Below, piece after piece: positions 41,359 through 52,275 of a stretch of 64,000 nucleotides of DNA. The stretch lies in NCBI RefSeq assembly GCF_003837805.1, contig NZ_RQIT01000001.1, positions 62,001 through 126,000 of the forward strand. The letters are read 5' to 3'. Both the position numbers and the translations under genes were made by a program. How positions within the stretch are numbered: the first letter of the stretch is position 1; each line of letters opens with the position of its first letter. The notes beneath the pieces were generated by a model that was not told the origin of the DNA, made no database searches, and was given only the letters and a program-made list of their open reading frames with translations. Origin of the DNA: Bradyrhizobium sp. RP6 (lineage in GTDB: Bacteria > Pseudomonadota > Alphaproteobacteria > Rhizobiales > Xanthobacteraceae).

Positions 41359-42186
41359 ATGAGCGATGCCGCCAACACCGATCGCTGGATCCGCTGGCTC
41401 AACACGCTGCAGCTCGTGCTCGCCGGCGTGCTCATCATGGCGCCGACGGTGTGGATGGTGTTGTCGTCGTTCAAGCCGTCCTTCGAGGTCACCGCCTATC
41501 CGCCGACTTTGATCTTCTCGCCGACGCTCGAGAACTATGTCGAGCTGACCAGGACCACGCCGTTCCTGAGCTACGCGCTCAACAGCCTCATCGTCACCGT
41601 CGGCTCGACCGCGCTCGGGCTTCTGTTCGGAATTCCCGCCGCGTTCGCCGTTTCCTGGACGAGGATCACGTGGCCGGCGATCCTGACGCTCGCCGCGCGC
41701 ATGGCGCCGGGCACGCTGTTCCTGCTGCCGTGGTACGTCATGTTCCGGCAGATCGGCATGATCGGCTCCTACACCGCGCTGATCCTCAGCCACGCCGTAA
41801 TCACGTTGCCGATCGTGATCTGGGTGCTGTTGCCGTCGTTCGACGCCATTCCGCGCAGTGTCTTCGAGGCCGCGCAGGTCGATGGGTGCAGCGTCACGCG
41901 GATCCTCTGGCGCATCGCGATGCCGCTGGTCGCGTCCGGGATCGCGGTCTCGGCGATCCTCGCCTTCGTGTTTTCGTGGAACTACTTCCTGTTTGCGCTG
42001 GTGCTCTCCAACGGCGACACCAAGACGCTGATCGCGGCGGCCTTCAACTTCATAGGCGAAGGCTCGACGCAATGGGGCGCTCTTATGGCCGCGGCGACGC
42101 TGATCGCATTGCCGCCGCTAGTGCTGGCGGCCCTGGTTCAGCGCTGGCTGGTGTCCGGACTGACGCTCGGCGCGGTGAAAGGCTGA
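41359..42186 (+). CDS. Sugar ABC transporter permease (MalG type)
   Basis: A 275-residue permease with six spans (first LVLAGVLIMAPTVWMVLSSF). The EAA loop is FEAAQVDGCSVTRILWRIAM and the late segment FVFSWNYFLFALVLSNGDTK is typical. It is packed between the other permease and the dehydrogenase with gaps of four bases, confirming a single operon. Confidence 0.94.
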   Translation: MSDAANTDRWIRWLNTLQLVLAGVLIMAPTVWMVLSSFKPSFEVTAYPPTLIFSPTLENYVELTRTTPFLSYALNSLIVTVGSTALGLLFGIPAAFAVSWTRITWPAILTLAARMAPGTLFLLPWYVMFRQIGMIGSYTALILSHAVITLPIVIWVLLPSFDAIPRSVFEAAQVDGCSVTRILWRIAMPLVASGIAVSAILAFVFSWNYFLFALVLSNGDTKTLIAAAFNFIGEGSTQWGALMAAATLIALPPLVLAALVQRWLVSGLTLGAVKG

Positions 42187-42190
42187 TCCG

Positions 42191-43195
42191 ATGAACGTAT
42201 TCTCCCGTCCAAATTCGATCATGCAGGCCGCGGTCTTCCACGGCAACGACCGCATCACCATCGAGCGCGTGGCGATTCCCGAGACTGGCACCGGCGAGGT
42301 GCTGGTGCGCGTCTCGCGCACCGCTCTGTGCGGTTCGGACTTCAAGCTCTGGCACAAGGGCGCCGAGTTTACCGCCGGCCACGAAATCTTCGGTGTCGTC
42401 GAACAGCCCGGTCACAGGCTGCACGGTCGCCGCTGCGCCGTCTACATCCCCCTGCATTGCGACCGCTGCGCGGCATGTAAGCGCGGCGACACCCAGATGT
42501 GCCTGGAAGTCTCCAGCTTGATCGGCTGGAACAGGCCGGGCGGCTATGCCGAATATGTGCCGGTGCCGGAAAACTGCCTGCTGCCGGTGCCCGATGATAT
42601 CGAGGACAGTCTCGCGCCGCTGCTGCTCGACACCATCGGCACCTCGGGCCACGCCGTGCGCTTCGTCAGTCGCGTCGTCCCCCCACGCGAATCCGGCCCG
42701 GTGCTCGTGATGGGGGCAGGGCCCGTCGGTCTCGGTGTCGTGCTGGCGCTCCGCGCGCTCGGCTATGACGACGTCCATGTCGCCGATCCCAATGCGGCGC
42801 GGCTCGAAATCGCGCAATCCTTGGGCGCGAAGGCCCACCCCGTCGGCGATACCTCGAAGCGCTTCGGGCTGATCATGGAATGCTCCGGCGCCCATGTGGC
42901 GCGCAATCTCGGTATCGAGCTCGTGCTGCCGCGCGGCGCCTTGGTGCTGGTCGGCGAGAATGCCGCGCCCTGGACCATCGAGGAAGGCAAGGTCTTCCGC
43001 CGCAAGGACTTCTACATGATCCGGACCTTCTACTTCCCGGTCTCGGATTTCGAGCCGAATGTCGAGCTGCTGCGCAAGTACAAGGACGAATACCGCGTCC
43101 TCGTCGACGGCGAATTCGGCCTGGCGGCTCTCCCTGATAATTTCGCCCGTTTCGCCAAGGGCGAGCTGATCAAGCCCGTGCTGGCGCTGGACTGA
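42191..43195 (+). CDS. Zinc-dependent medium-chain dehydrogenase
   Basis: A 334-residue alcohol/polyol dehydrogenase. Catalytic zinc ligands are Cys47 (CGSD) and His64/Glu65 (AGHE); the structural zinc site has four cysteines at 90, 93, 96 and 104 (CDRCAACKRGDTQMC). The nucleotide-binding motif VMGAGPVGLGVVLALRAL is near residue 175. This layout is that of sorbitol, threonine or galactitol dehydrogenases, which oxidise secondary alcohols to ketones. ATG 42191 is used; ATG 42221 is also possible. Embedded among the transporter genes, it probably performs the first oxidation of the imported polyol or sugar. Confidence 0.92.
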   Translation: MNVFSRPNSIMQAAVFHGNDRITIERVAIPETGTGEVLVRVSRTALCGSDFKLWHKGAEFTAGHEIFGVVEQPGHRLHGRRCAVYIPLHCDRCAACKRGDTQMCLEVSSLIGWNRPGGYAEYVPVPENCLLPVPDDIEDSLAPLLLDTIGTSGHAVRFVSRVVPPRESGPVLVMGAGPVGLGVVLALRALGYDDVHVADPNAARLEIAQSLGAKAHPVGDTSKRFGLIMECSGAHVARNLGIELVLPRGALVLVGENAAPWTIEEGKVFRRKDFYMIRTFYFPVSDFEPNVELLRKYKDEYRVLVDGEFGLAALPDNFARFAKGELIKPVLALD

Positions 43196-43201
43196 GCGAT
43201 C

Positions 43202-44275
43202 ATGGCCTCGATCTCAATCCGCAATCTCACTAAGCGCTATGGCAATTTCACCGTGATCCCCGATCTCAATCTCGAGATCGCGGACCATGAATTCGTCGTC
43301 TTCGTCGGTCCGTCCGGCTGCGGCAAGTCGACCTTGCTGCGCATCATCGCCGGCCTCGAGCCGATCTCGTCGGGAGACCTCTACATCGGCGACAAGCGCG
43401 TCAATGGCGTGCAGGCCGCGCAACGTGACATCGCCATGGTGTTCCAGGACTACGCGCTCTATCCGCACATGAAGGTCTACGACAACATGTCATTTGCGCT
43501 GGAATTGCGGGGCACGCCGAAGGCCGAGATCGACGCCCGGGTGAAGCGCGCCGCCGCGCTGCTGCACATCGAGGCCTATCTCGATCGCAAGCCGAAGGAG
43601 CTCTCCGGCGGCCAGCGCCAGCGCGTCGCCATGGGCCGCGCCATCGTGCGCAATCCCAAGGCCTTTTTGTTCGACGAGCCGCTGTCCAACTTGGACGCGA
43701 AGCTGCGCGGACAGGTTCGCGCCGAGATCAAGGCGCTGTCGCAGGAGCTGAAGACCACCATGGTCTTCGTCACCCACGACCAGATCGAGGCCATGACCAT
43801 GGCCGACCGGATCGTGGTGCTCCAGAGCGGCACGATCCAGCAATACGACACTCCGGAGACGGTCTACGAACGGCCTGCCAACCAGTTCGTCGCCGGCTTC
43901 ATCGGTTCGCCTGCCATGAACTTCTTTCCGGTCGAATGGCGCCAGAAGCGTGCCGTCCTCTCGCAAGGTGGAACGGTGGTGCCGCTGGACGGCGAGCCCG
44001 CAACCCGCCTGAGCAAGGCCGGCAATGCCGTGCTGGGCATTCGTCCCGAACATTTTGCCGTCGCGACCGATGCCGCCGATGGCATCGCGATCAGCGTCAG
44101 GCTGGTCGAGCCGCTCGGTTCGGACACGCTGATCCATTTCGATCTCGCCGGCGTCTCGGCCATCGCGCGGGTCGATCCGTCGCTCCGGCCGAAGGTCGGC
44201 GATCGCATCAATCTGCGTCCGCAGCCCGGCAAGACGCATCTGTTCGATGCCGCCAACGGACAGGTGTTGCGGTGA
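43202..44275 (+). CDS. Sugar ABC transporter ATPase (MalK/UgpC type)
   Basis: A 357-residue ATPase with Walker [10 protein letters not shown], signature [14 protein letters not shown], Walker [17 protein letters not shown]-loop [15 protein letters not shown] and a C-terminal TOBE domain ([14 protein letters not shown]). It powers the importer encoded from 39109 on. Its last codons overlap the GTG start of the kinase gene (GTGA). Confidence 0.95.
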   Translation: MASISIRNLTKRYGNFTVIPDLNLEIADHEFVVFVGPSGCGKSTLLRIIAGLEPISSGDLYIGDKRVNGVQAAQRDIAMVFQDYALYPHMKVYDNMSFALELRGTPKAEIDARVKRAAALLHIEAYLDRKPKELSGGQRQRVAMGRAIVRNPKAFLFDEPLSNLDAKLRGQVRAEIKALSQELKTTMVFVTHDQIEAMTMADRIVVLQSGTIQQYDTPETVYERPANQFVAGFIGSPAMNFFPVEWRQKRAVLSQGGTVVPLDGEPATRLSKAGNAVLGIRPEHFAVATDAADGIAISVRLVEPLGSDTLIHFDLAGVSAIARVDPSLRPKVGDRINLRPQPGKTHLFDAANGQVLR

Positions 44276-45231
44276 GCGCGCCGGTCAACATTGCCGATCT
44301 CTCGGCACTGGCGGATGTCGCATCCAGGGCGAAGCCTGTGCAGGTGATCTGCCTGGGACTGTCCGCGCTCGACCAGGTCTGGCGGGTCGATCGGCCGTTC
44401 GCGGGTGGAAGCGAGAAGATCAAGGCTGTCGAGTACGGCACGCTCGGCGGTGGCATGGCGGCCAATGCGAGTGTGGCGGTGGCCAAGCTTGGCGCGTCGG
44501 TCGCATTCTGGGGGCGGGCCGGGAATGACGCCGCCGGCCATGAGATGAAGTCGGCCTTCACCGCCGCAGGCGTCGATGTCGAGAACTTCCGGCTGTTTGC
44601 CGAGGGCCGCTCGTCCGTCTCCGGGATCATCGTCGATAGCAGTGGCGAACGGCAGATCGTCAACTTCCGCGGCCTCTATCCCGAAGGCGCGGATTGGCTT
44701 CCGCTCAAAACCGTCGCGCGCGCGTCCTCCGTGCTGGCCGATCCACGCTGGGTCGAGGGTGCCGCAACGCTGTTCCGCGAAGCGCGGGCGCAGGGCATTG
44801 CGACGGTGCTCGATGGCGACATGGCCGACGCCGAGGTGTTCGAGCGGCTGCTGCCGTTGACCGACCACGCGATCTTTTCCGAGCCCGCGCTCACCGCCTT
44901 TGCCGGTTCGGCCAAGGATGAATCTCTCGCAGCGCTCGCGCGCTTCGGCTGCCGCGTCATCGCGGTGACGCGCGGCGAGGGCGGTGTGAGCTGGTATGAG
45001 AACCGCGAGCTGCATCGGCAGGCCGCCTATGCCGTCGACGTCGTCGACACCACGGGCGCGGGCGACGTCTTCCACGGTGCCTATGCGCTGGCGATCGGCG
45101 CCGGTCTCGACGTGCGCGCCGCCATGGCGTTTTCGGCGGCCACGGCCGCCATGAAATGCCGCCACGCCGGCGGCCGCAATGGAATCCCCACCATCAACGA
45201 GTGTCTTGTATTCATGAGGACGAAGCCATGA
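44272..45231 (+). CDS. PfkB-family carbohydrate kinase
   Basis: A 319-residue ribokinase-type kinase beginning at GTG 44272, which overlaps the ATPase stop. Motif 1 is [17 protein letters not shown] (from residue 59) and motif 2 [12 protein letters not shown] with the catalytic base Asp265 in GAGD (262-265). Family members phosphorylate sugars such as fructose, tagatose, ribose or sulfofructose. The next gene is a class I aldolase with a coupled start (ATGA). A kinase plus LacD-like aldolase, with no second kinase, mirrors the sulfofructose (YihV-YihT) step or a ketose-1-phosphate route. Specificity is unknown. Confidence 0.94.
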   Translation: MSAPVNIADLSALADVASRAKPVQVICLGLSALDQVWRVDRPFAGGSEKIKAVEYGTLGGGMAANASVAVAKLGASVAFWGRAGNDAAGHEMKSAFTAAGVDVENFRLFAEGRSSVSGIIVDSSGERQIVNFRGLYPEGADWLPLKTVARASSVLADPRWVEGAATLFREARAQGIATVLDGDMADAEVFERLLPLTDHAIFSEPALTAFAGSAKDESLAALARFGCRVIAVTRGEGGVSWYENRELHRQAAYAVDVVDTTGAGDVFHGAYALAIGAGLDVRAAMAFSAATAAMKCRHAGGRNGIPTINECLVFMRTKP

Positions 45232-46265
45232 GAACGATTGGAAAGAACCGCGGCCTGGCACGGCTTGCTGACGCGGATGGCCACTTTCGCATGGTCGCGC
45301 TGGACCAGCGGCCGCCCTTGTTCGATGCCATCGCCAAAGCGAAAGGCATCACGTGGGACCAGGTCGAATATTCCGATGTGACGGCGGCGAAGCGCCTCCT
45401 GGTCGAGAATCTCGCGCCGCATTGCAGCTCGATGCTGTTCGATCCGAACTTTGCGGTGCCCGCCGCAATCGATCTGCTGCCGCCACGGTGCGGCCTGATC
45501 ATGACGCTGGAAGAGCACCGCGTCGAGGAGACCGCGGGTGGCCGCAAGTCGCGTGCGATCAGCAACTGGAGCGTGGACAAGATCCGCGCCATGGGCGGCG
45601 ATGCCGTCAAGGTGCTGGCCTGGTACCGGCCGGACGCCGATGCCGCGGTGAACGAGCACCAGAAGAAATTCGTGCGCGAGATCGGCGAGGACTGTGCCCG
45701 CCACGACATTCCCTACGTCCTCGAACTGCTGGTCTATCCGTTCCTCGGCAGCGTCAACCACACTGCCGACTACGTGGAATCGCCCGGCAAGCTGCCCGCC
45801 CTCGTGATCGACAGCGTGCGCGAATTCGCCAAGCCGGAGTATGGCGTCGACCTCCTCAAGCTGGAAAGCCCTCTCGCGGCCAACAGCTTGCCGGCCCGCG
45901 ATGGCAGCGCGGAAGCCGAGGCTGCGCAGAGGGAATTCGATGCGATCGGCGCCATCTGCCGCGAACGTAGCATTCCATGGGTGCTGCTGTCGGGCGGCGC
46001 CACGCCGGAGAGGTTTGAACGCGTCCTCGAGTACTCCTACGCCGCAGGCGCAAGCGGTTTTCTCGCCGGGCGCACCATCTGGCTGGACGCCGTCCTGAAC
46101 AATTTCCCGGACCGCGCGGCAGTGTCGGCGAGCCTGCGCAAGGATGGCCTCGGCGTGCTGGAGCACCTCAACAGGCTGACCACCGCCAAGGGCACGCCGT
46201 GGAAGGCGCGCTTTCCGGTGTTTACCGACATCAAGCAGGAAGGTGACTTCGCGCGTTCCTACTAA
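45228..46265 (+). CDS. Class I aldolase, LacD/YihT-like
   Basis: A 345-residue TIM-barrel aldolase. The opening GLARLADADGHFRMVALDQR and PPLFDA resemble tagatose-bisphosphate aldolase LacD and sulfofructose-phosphate aldolase YihT. MLFDPNF, a GLIMTLEEHRVE loop, GGDAVKVLAWYRPDADAA and LLVYPFLGSVN follow, then the probable Schiff-base Lys211 in VDLLKLESP, then SGGATPERFERVL as phosphate site. It would split the phosphorylated ketose into dihydroxyacetone phosphate and an aldehyde. It is last in the operon, overlapping the kinase gene by four bases. Whether its substrate carries a sulfonate is open. Confidence 0.88.
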   Translation: MRTIGKNRGLARLADADGHFRMVALDQRPPLFDAIAKAKGITWDQVEYSDVTAAKRLLVENLAPHCSSMLFDPNFAVPAAIDLLPPRCGLIMTLEEHRVEETAGGRKSRAISNWSVDKIRAMGGDAVKVLAWYRPDADAAVNEHQKKFVREIGEDCARHDIPYVLELLVYPFLGSVNHTADYVESPGKLPALVIDSVREFAKPEYGVDLLKLESPLAANSLPARDGSAEAEAAQREFDAIGAICRERSIPWVLLSGGATPERFERVLEYSYAAGASGFLAGRTIWLDAVLNNFPDRAAVSASLRKDGLGVLEHLNRLTTAKGTPWKARFPVFTDIKQEGDFARSY

Positions 46266-47254
46266 GATGATGGCGGCTCCACTTCGGTTGCGGACGAGAT
46301 TGCCGGGCCCGAGATACAGGCGCCCCACCGAACTTCTGGCCGCGCTAGCGCTCGGCTCGATCTCGGCAGGGTCGTTAGGAGGCAATGGGTGGAATTTGCG
46401 GCCATCCGCAAAACCTGATCTCGCAGGCCATCGAACCACCGGACGAGTGCGCTCCTAATCTCTGACGGCATTTCAATATCCGCCCTACTCGGGCGCTGAC
46501 GCAGTCTTGACGATGCCGGGAGCGCAGATCACTCGATTGACTTCGACAGGTGGGAAAATCTGCGAAAGCGCAATCGGCTCAAATTGTTCTGTGAATTCAA
46601 GAGCACAAGGCTGGAGGCATTTGTCCGTCAGCCCTGAAAAATCTGCTTGCAAATCAACGACGAAATGTCGTTCCAACTAATAGAGTGGGAATCATCTCGC
46701 GCAGGTGATGCCGCCGGATAGTTCGTCTCAAGGCAATAGGTTCCGAGCGAGGCATCTTCGATCTCCTTCTGCCTCCGTGGAGTTGAAGTCGACCAGAGAG
46801 GAATGGCAGGCATTGAGAAAGCGCTGCACTATCCAATCATGGCGTTCGGTAAGAACTCAACAGAAGATAAGGAAAACATAAGGCGTGCTGGGACAGTTGA
46901 GGGAGGCGAAAAACTCCGAAGGTCTAGTGAGATCGGAGTAGAGGATAACTCTCACTTTTCCTTGACGTTCTCACCCCCGGCCAAAGTAGAGCTTTGCCGA
47001 TAAGGGATAATGATCGGTCGACGCTCGTTGCGTTGGTTTACAATGCCTGGACCTACCTGACGCTTGCTCATGATGGATTGGAGCGAGAGTTCAAAAACAA
47101 CTTCGTCGCCCTCACTCATCGCCGCATAAGAATCGTTAGCGGCCCAGCGGTTTTACGAGCTGTGTCTGCGTGAGTCCCGGTGCTTTCGCCAGCCCTCATT
47201 GAGTGCATTCTGCTCAAGAGAATCCGATCCAACCAGCCCTTGCGGATGCCAGTC
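46266..47254. other. 989-bp gap, possibly a decayed small gene
   Basis: On the minus strand peptides at 46485-46676 (ADFSGLTDKCLQPCALEFTE and more) and 46628-46813 (ISWNDISSLICKQIFQG) overlap in different frames and could be one frameshifted gene. No ribosome site supports either. The plus strand shows nothing. The gap separates the catabolic cluster from the efflux genes. Confidence 0.4.
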
Positions 47255-50200
47255 TTAGGTCTCGCTGCGGTCGGTCGGAGGCAGCCGCTGGCCTGGCTTG
47301 AACGCCGCCTTCACGCGCTCGCGCATGCGTTGGAAGGTGGCGTAGAGCATTGGCACCAGGAATATCCCGATCGAGCTTGCTGCGAGCATACCGGCGAAGA
47401 CAGCGGTGCCCACTGCTCTGCGGCTGAGCGCGGCAGCTCCGGTTGCAAAGACCAGCGGCAGAAGGCCGAGGATGAACGCAAGTGACGTCATCATGACCGC
47501 ACGAAAGCGCATATGGGCTGCCTGAACCGCGGCTTCGCCAATCGCCACTCCGCTCTCGCGCTGATCCTTGGCAAACTCCACAATCAGGATGCCATTCTTG
47601 GCGGCAAGAGCGATCAGCACCACGAGCCCGATCTGGCCATAAAGATCGAGATTGAGGCGCGCAATCATGATGCCGAGATAGGATCCGAGCACACCGACGA
47701 CCACTGACAGCAGCACCGGGATCGGGATCACCGTGCTCTCGTAAAGTGCGACCAGGAACAGATAGGCGAACAACACGGCCAGCGCGAGCACGATTCCGGT
47801 CTGACCTGCCGCTCCCTGCTCCTGAAAGGCGGTGCCGGTCCAGGCGAAGTCGTAGCCGGACGGCAGCACGGCGTCGGAGATCTGCGCCATCGCGGACAGT
47901 GCGGTGCCCGAGGAGGTCCCCGGCGCAGGGCTGCCGTTCACCGTCACGGAACGATGATTGTTGTAGCGGGTGATGACTTGCGGCCCGGTCACGACCCGGA
48001 TGTCGGCCAGCGCCCGCATAGGCACCATCTCGCCGCTGTTGTTGCGCACGTAGATCCGCCAGATATCCGAGACGTCGGCGCGATCGGATGCCTCGCCCTG
48101 AACGTTGACCTGCCAGGTGCGTCCGAACAGGTTGAAGTTGTTGACGTAGACGCCGCCGAGCGTCGCCTGCAGCGCAGTGAAGATGTCATTGACTCCGACG
48201 CGCAGCGCTTGGGCCTTGCGGCGGTCGACGTCGAGATGGAGCGACGGGTTGGTCGCGGTGAAAGTCGAGAACACGCGCGTGAGCCGCGGATCGGCGTTGG
48301 CGGCGCCGATCAGAGCGTTGCTCACGCTGGAGATCGCGGCTGGGCTCTGTCCTTCCAGAGCTTGAAGCTGGTACTCGAATCCCCCGCCGGTGGAGAGGCC
48401 GATGATCGGCGGCAGGTTGAACGGCAACACATTGGCCTGTCGCACCTGTGCACCGGCTGCGAACGTCCTGGCGATCTGCGCCTGCGCCGAGTCCGCGGCC
48501 GCCGTCCGGTCGGAAAACGGCTTAAGCCGTGCCACCACCAGTGCACTGTTCGGTTCGGAAACACCGTCGAGCAGGGAGAAGCCGATCACCGCGAGCACGT
48601 GATCCACGGCCGGCATTTGCTTCAAGGCGTCCTCGACCTGGCGGGTAACCTGGCTGGTGCGCGCGACCGCCGCGCCGTCCGGGAGCTGCACCGAGGTGAA
48701 CAAGGCGCCCTGGTCCTCCTCTGGCAGGAAACCGGTCGGGGTTAGCAGCGAGACACCGAAGATGCCGGCGGCGAAGACGGCAACCAGCAGCAACGAGAGG
48801 GCGGCCCGGCGCACGAGGTAGCGGACGCTGTTGCCGTAGCGTTCGCGCAACCAGTCGATGCCGCCGAGTACACGGCCGATGATGCCGCGGGGCGGTCTGT
48901 CATGGCGCATCAGCAGCGCGCACAGTGCAGGGGATAGCGTCAGGGCGTTCAGCGCCGAAATCAACATTGCGGCGCTGATCGTCACGGCGAACTGGCGGAA
49001 CAACGTTCCCGAAATGCCGGGAATGAACGCGATCGGCACGAAGACGGAGAGCAGCACCAGCGTGATCGCGATGATCGGCGCGGTGATCTGGGTCATGGCC
49101 TTCTTGGTGGCCCCGGCCGGACCAAGGCCAGGTTCCTCCGCCATGACGCGCTCGACATTCTCCACCACGACGATGGCATCGTCGACGACGATGCCGATGG
49201 CAAGAACCATTGCGAGCAGCGATACCGTGTTGGCCGAATAGCCGAACCCGAGCAGAACGGCGAATGTACCGATCAGGCTCACCGGGACGGCGACGGCCGG
49301 GATCACCGTCGCGCGGAGGCTACCGAGGAAGAGATAGACGACCAGTATCACGAGGACGAAGGCTTCGCCCAACGTCCGCAGGACCTCGCCGATCGTCTCC
49401 CGAACGAAGCTCGTGGAATCGTATTGCACGAGGTAGCTCAGCCCCGGCGGAAATCGCGTCGACAGTCGCTGCATCGTGTCCGCCACCGCCCGCGCCGTCG
49501 TCACCGCGTTGGCCCCTGGTGCAAGATAGACCGCGATCGGAACGGCGGCGCGCCCATCGATCCGCGCCTCACTGTCGAGGTTTTGCGCCCCCATCTCGAC
49601 GCGCGCGACATCCTTCACCAGCAGCGAGGATCCATCGGGATTGGCACGCAGCACGATAGCGGCGAATTGATCGGCGCTGGCGAGACGGCCGAGGGTCTGC
49701 ACGTTCAATTGGAACTGCTGGTCGTCGCTGATCGGCCTCGCGCCGATCCGGCCGAGCGCGGCCTGGACGCTCTGCATACGGATCGCGGCGATCACGTCCG
49801 ACGGGGTCAGCCCGAGGCTGGTGAGCCGCTGCGAATCGAACCAGATACGCATGGAGTAGTTCATCTTCGCGAACAGGTTGGCCTGGCCGACGCCCGGCGT
49901 GCTGGCGATTGCGTCCAGGACGTTAATGATGGCGTAATTGGTAATGAAGAGGGGATCTTGCTGACCGTCGGCGCTGTAGAGCACGAGGAACTGCAGGATC
50001 GACGAGGATCGCTTCTGGACCCTCACGCCTTGCTGCTGCACTTCCGTCGGCAACTGGGACAGGGCGCTCTGCACACGGTTGTTGACGTTGACCGTATTGA
50101 TGTCGGCATTCGTGCCGTGCGCGAATGAAATGGTGAGCGCGTAGCTGCCGTCGTTACCACTTGTCGATTTCTTGTAGAGCGCGCGGTCGACGCCGATCAC

Positions 50201-50407
50201 CTGCGCCTCGAGCGGCTGGGCGACGCTGCTTTCCACGACTTCGGCGGATGCCCCCGGAAAGGTCGCGGCCACTGTGACCTGCGGAGGCACGATATCCGGA
50301 AATTGTGCCACCGGGATCTGCGTGAGCGCCAAGGCGCCGGCGATGGTGATCACGATTGCGATCACCATCGCAAGACGCGGGCGGTCGACGAAGACACCCG
50401 ATATCAT
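47255..50407 (-). CDS. RND multidrug efflux transporter, HAE1 (AcrB) type
   Basis: A 1050-residue inner-membrane pump, normal length for the family. It has twelve spans in two halves with large periplasmic loops. The start IDRPRLA-like segment reads [20 protein letters not shown]. The TM4 proton relay [20 protein letters not shown] holds the paired Asp, and the second half has [23 protein letters not shown]1 pumps expel drugs, dyes or bile-like compounds by proton exchange, working with a periplasmic adaptor and an outer-membrane TolC-like channel. The adaptor gene precedes it with a four-base overlap; no channel gene is in the window. Confidence 0.96.
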   Translation of the reverse strand: MISGVFVDRPRLAMVIAIVITIAGALALTQIPVAQFPDIVPPQVTVAATFPGASAEVVESSVAQPLEAQVIGVDRALYKKSTSGNDGSYALTISFAHGTNADINTVNVNNRVQSALSQLPTEVQQQGVRVQKRSSSILQFLVLYSADGQQDPLFITNYAIINVLDAIASTPGVGQANLFAKMNYSMRIWFDSQRLTSLGLTPSDVIAAIRMQSVQAALGRIGARPISDDQQFQLNVQTLGRLASADQFAAIVLRANPDGSSLLVKDVARVEMGAQNLDSEARIDGRAAVPIAVYLAPGANAVTTARAVADTMQRLSTRFPPGLSYLVQYDSTSFVRETIGEVLRTLGEAFVLVILVVYLFLGSLRATVIPAVAVPVSLIGTFAVLLGFGYSANTVSLLAMVLAIGIVVDDAIVVVENVERVMAEEPGLGPAGATKKAMTQITAPIIAITLVLLSVFVPIAFIPGISGTLFRQFAVTISAAMLISALNALTLSPALCALLMRHDRPPRGIIGRVLGGIDWLRERYGNSVRYLVRRAALSLLLVAVFAAGIFGVSLLTPTGFLPEEDQGALFTSVQLPDGAAVARTSQVTRQVEDALKQMPAVDHVLAVIGFSLLDGVSEPNSALVVARLKPFSDRTAAADSAQAQIARTFAAGAQVRQANVLPFNLPPIIGLSTGGGFEYQLQALEGQSPAAISSVSNALIGAANADPRLTRVFSTFTATNPSLHLDVDRRKAQALRVGVNDIFTALQATLGGVYVNNFNLFGRTWQVNVQGEASDRADVSDIWRIYVRNNSGEMVPMRALADIRVVTGPQVITRYNNHRSVTVNGSPAPGTSSGTALSAMAQISDAVLPSGYDFAWTGTAFQEQGAAGQTGIVLALAVLFAYLFLVALYESTVIPIPVLLSVVVGVLGSYLGIMIARLNLDLYGQIGLVVLIALAAKNGILIVEFAKDQRESGVAIGEAAVQAAHMRFRAVMMTSLAFILGLLPLVFATGAAALSRRAVGTAVFAGMLAASSIGIFLVPMLYATFQRMRERVKAAFKPGQRLPPTDRSET

Positions 50408-51633
50408 GGGGTGCCGCCCGCCGCGGGAGGCCGGGCCGGAGTGCCGTGGCCGCTCGGCGGCGCCGCGCCGTTCATGCTCGACAAGAGGAGCGCGCTCGCC
50501 GTATCGGGCGCGACCGTTTGGCCCGCGCGGATTCGTTGCAGCCCTTCGGCGATCACCTTGTCGCCGGCTGCGAGCCCGCCGATGACGGCGGCAATTGTCG
50601 CCGTCGATTGTCCGAGCTGAATGCGCCGCTGCTCGGCCTTGTTGTCCCGACCGACCACGAGAACGTAGTCGCCGCGCTGGTCGGACAACACCGCCGCGCG
50701 AGGGATTGCCAGGACTTCGATCGGGTGGATGCTCTCGAGCAGTACGGTGACGAACTCGCCATCGGTCAATTCGTGCGCGGTCACGCCTGCGGAAGACGCG
50801 GCGCGCAAAACCGGGTTGGCGAGTTCGCCGCGAACCGTGATCGTGTCGGTATTCTGGGCGATGCTATTGTCGACGAAGTTCAGCTTGCCGGACTGGCCGT
50901 ACATACGGCCATCGGGTAGCCGCAGCCTGATTGTCACCGCCTCGAGCCCGCCTTGCGGGCTGTACCGCTCGCGCAATTCGAGGCCTTGTCGCAGCGGCAC
51001 CGGGAACGTGACGTGCATCGGGTCCTGGCTGACGATCGTAGTCAGCACGCCGGAGGAGGGCCCGACGATGTTGCCTTCGGTCACCGCCGTGCGACCGACC
51101 TTGCCGTCGATCGGCGCGTTGATGACGGTGTAGTCGAGATTGATCTGCGAGGCCTGGACCTGCGCCTGCGCGGCCTGAACCTGGGCCTGCAGGCTACGCT
51201 GGTTGGCGAGCGCGGTGTCATAGGTCGATTGCTGCCCGGCCGGACCGCCGAGAAGGGTGCGCGCGCGCTCCGTCGTGAGCCTGGCGTTTTCCAGCATTGC
51301 TTCAAGCTGCGCAACTTGAGCCTGCCTGGCCGCCAGATCGGCCTCGAATGGGCCGCGCTCCAGCCGATACAGCGGATCGCCCTTCCTGATTTCGGCTCCC
51401 TCGCTGAACAGCCGTTGCTCCAGAAAGGCTGTGACACGGGCGGTCACGTTGACCCGGTTGATCGCCTCGATCCGGCCGACGAACTCGCTGGTCTGGGTCA
51501 TCGGCCGGCGCGTTGCCTCCACGACACCGACAGCAGGCGTGGAAGGCGCCGGCTGCGTCCGGACGGCTCCACCAATCGAGACGGTCACCAATCCTGCCGC
51601 CAGCAATCTGATCGCGACGTCAGCAAGGTTCAT
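50404..51633 (-). CDS. RND efflux periplasmic adaptor (AcrA type)
   Basis: A 409-residue membrane-fusion protein. The N-terminal hydrophobic helix ([19 protein letters not shown]) has no lipobox Cys, so it is a Sec signal or anchor. The lipoyl and coiled-coil hairpin follow ([60 protein letters not shown]), then the barrel domain ([20 protein letters not shown]). ATG 51633 is chosen with GGAG some distance upstream; ATG 51672 is an alternative. It heads a two-gene operon with the pump. Confidence 0.94.
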   Translation of the reverse strand: MNLADVAIRLLAAGLVTVSIGGAVRTQPAPSTPAVGVVEATRRPMTQTSEFVGRIEAINRVNVTARVTAFLEQRLFSEGAEIRKGDPLYRLERGPFEADLAARQAQVAQLEAMLENARLTTERARTLLGGPAGQQSTYDTALANQRSLQAQVQAAQAQVQASQINLDYTVINAPIDGKVGRTAVTEGNIVGPSSGVLTTIVSQDPMHVTFPVPLRQGLELRERYSPQGGLEAVTIRLRLPDGRMYGQSGKLNFVDNSIAQNTDTITVRGELANPVLRAASSAGVTAHELTDGEFVTVLLESIHPIEVLAIPRAAVLSDQRGDYVLVVGRDNKAEQRRIQLGQSTATIAAVIGGLAAGDKVIAEGLQRIRAGQTVAPDTASALLLSSMNGAAPPSGHGTPARPPAAGGTP

Positions 51634-51697
51634 GGTCGTCCGTGCTCCAGAGCTCCGAACCGCCGAAGTCACTTCATTCGGGGGCCGGCGGACTGCG

Positions 51698-51937
51698 TTA
51701 CTCCCGCTGCGTCCTGTTGCTGCGGGCCGGCTCGTCGTAGCCTTTGCGATGGCTATAGAACATCAGTGCGATGAGGCCGCAGCCTAGGATGAGGATCAGA
51801 ACCACGGCTCCGGTCAGGATGACGTTTCCATAGAGTGGCATCGGCGTCGATCGCCAGATCGACACGCAAAACCAGCTCGCCGCGGCCATCAGACCGGCCA
51901 GCAAGACGGCAGGCGCCCATTGGTTCCTGTCGCGCAT
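51698..51937 (-). CDS. Small two-span membrane protein
   Basis: A 79-residue protein with two hydrophobic helices (WAPAVLLAGLMAAASWFCVS and VILTGAVVLILILGCGLIAL) joined by a short loop and a basic C-terminus (SHRKGYDEPARSNRTQRE). ATG 51937 has GGAGG five bases upstream, which decides against ATG 51949. It lies 64 bases upstream of the adaptor gene on the same strand. Function unknown. Confidence 0.7.
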   Translation of the reverse strand: MRDRNQWAPAVLLAGLMAAASWFCVSIWRSTPMPLYGNVILTGAVVLILILGCGLIALMFYSHRKGYDEPARSNRTQRE

Positions 51938-51977
51938 CCTTACCTCCATGAGCTTCGCAAGGCCTCGGCAAGACGGC

Positions 51978-52259
51978 CTACACCCAACGCCATCCGCAGC
52001 GGCGTCGGCCGCGATGCCACCAGCAGACCCAACGCCGGTGCCGGCGTCGGCGCACCGGACGGCCCCAGCCGGGATGCGGGGGTGGTCCCCACTGCGCCTG
52101 CATCAGGTCCGATGACTTGATGGCGCGTCGGGGATCTGGATCGACCGGCATCGCCTCAGCTACACCGATCAAGCGGACCCCGGCGGCACCGACCGCGGCG
52201 GCGGCGATGGCATTGGTTGCAAAGCCCAGAAGGGCACGGCGGCTGGCAGCAGCATCCAT
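51978..52259 (-). CDS. Secreted Trp/Arg-rich 'protamine-like' protein
   Basis: A 93-residue protein. The N-terminus carries a twin-arginine-like signal (SRRALLGFATNAIAAAAVGA) ending in AEAMP. The mature part has a QWGPPPHPGWGRP segment and closes with a run of alternating Arg, Trp and Cys (RRWVCWWHRGRRRCGWRWV). Such 'protamine-2-like' secreted proteins recur in Bradyrhizobium. The cationic tail could bind nucleic acid or cell envelope; this is a guess. Confidence 0.7.
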   Translation of the reverse strand: MDAAASRRALLGFATNAIAAAAVGAAGVRLIGVAEAMPVDPDPRRAIKSSDLMQAQWGPPPHPGWGRPVRRRRHRRWVCWWHRGRRRCGWRWV

Positions 52260-52275
52260 GTGTTGTCCTCCTATG

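Noticed and set aside
43864..45261. 465-residue minus-strand frame opposite the ATPase and kinase genes
   Set aside because: Antisense shadow. Both plus-strand genes have full sets of catalytic motifs.
46485..46813. Overlapping minus-strand small frames in the gap before the RND operon
   Set aside because: They would need a frameshift to form one protein, there is no ribosome site, and I recognise no family.
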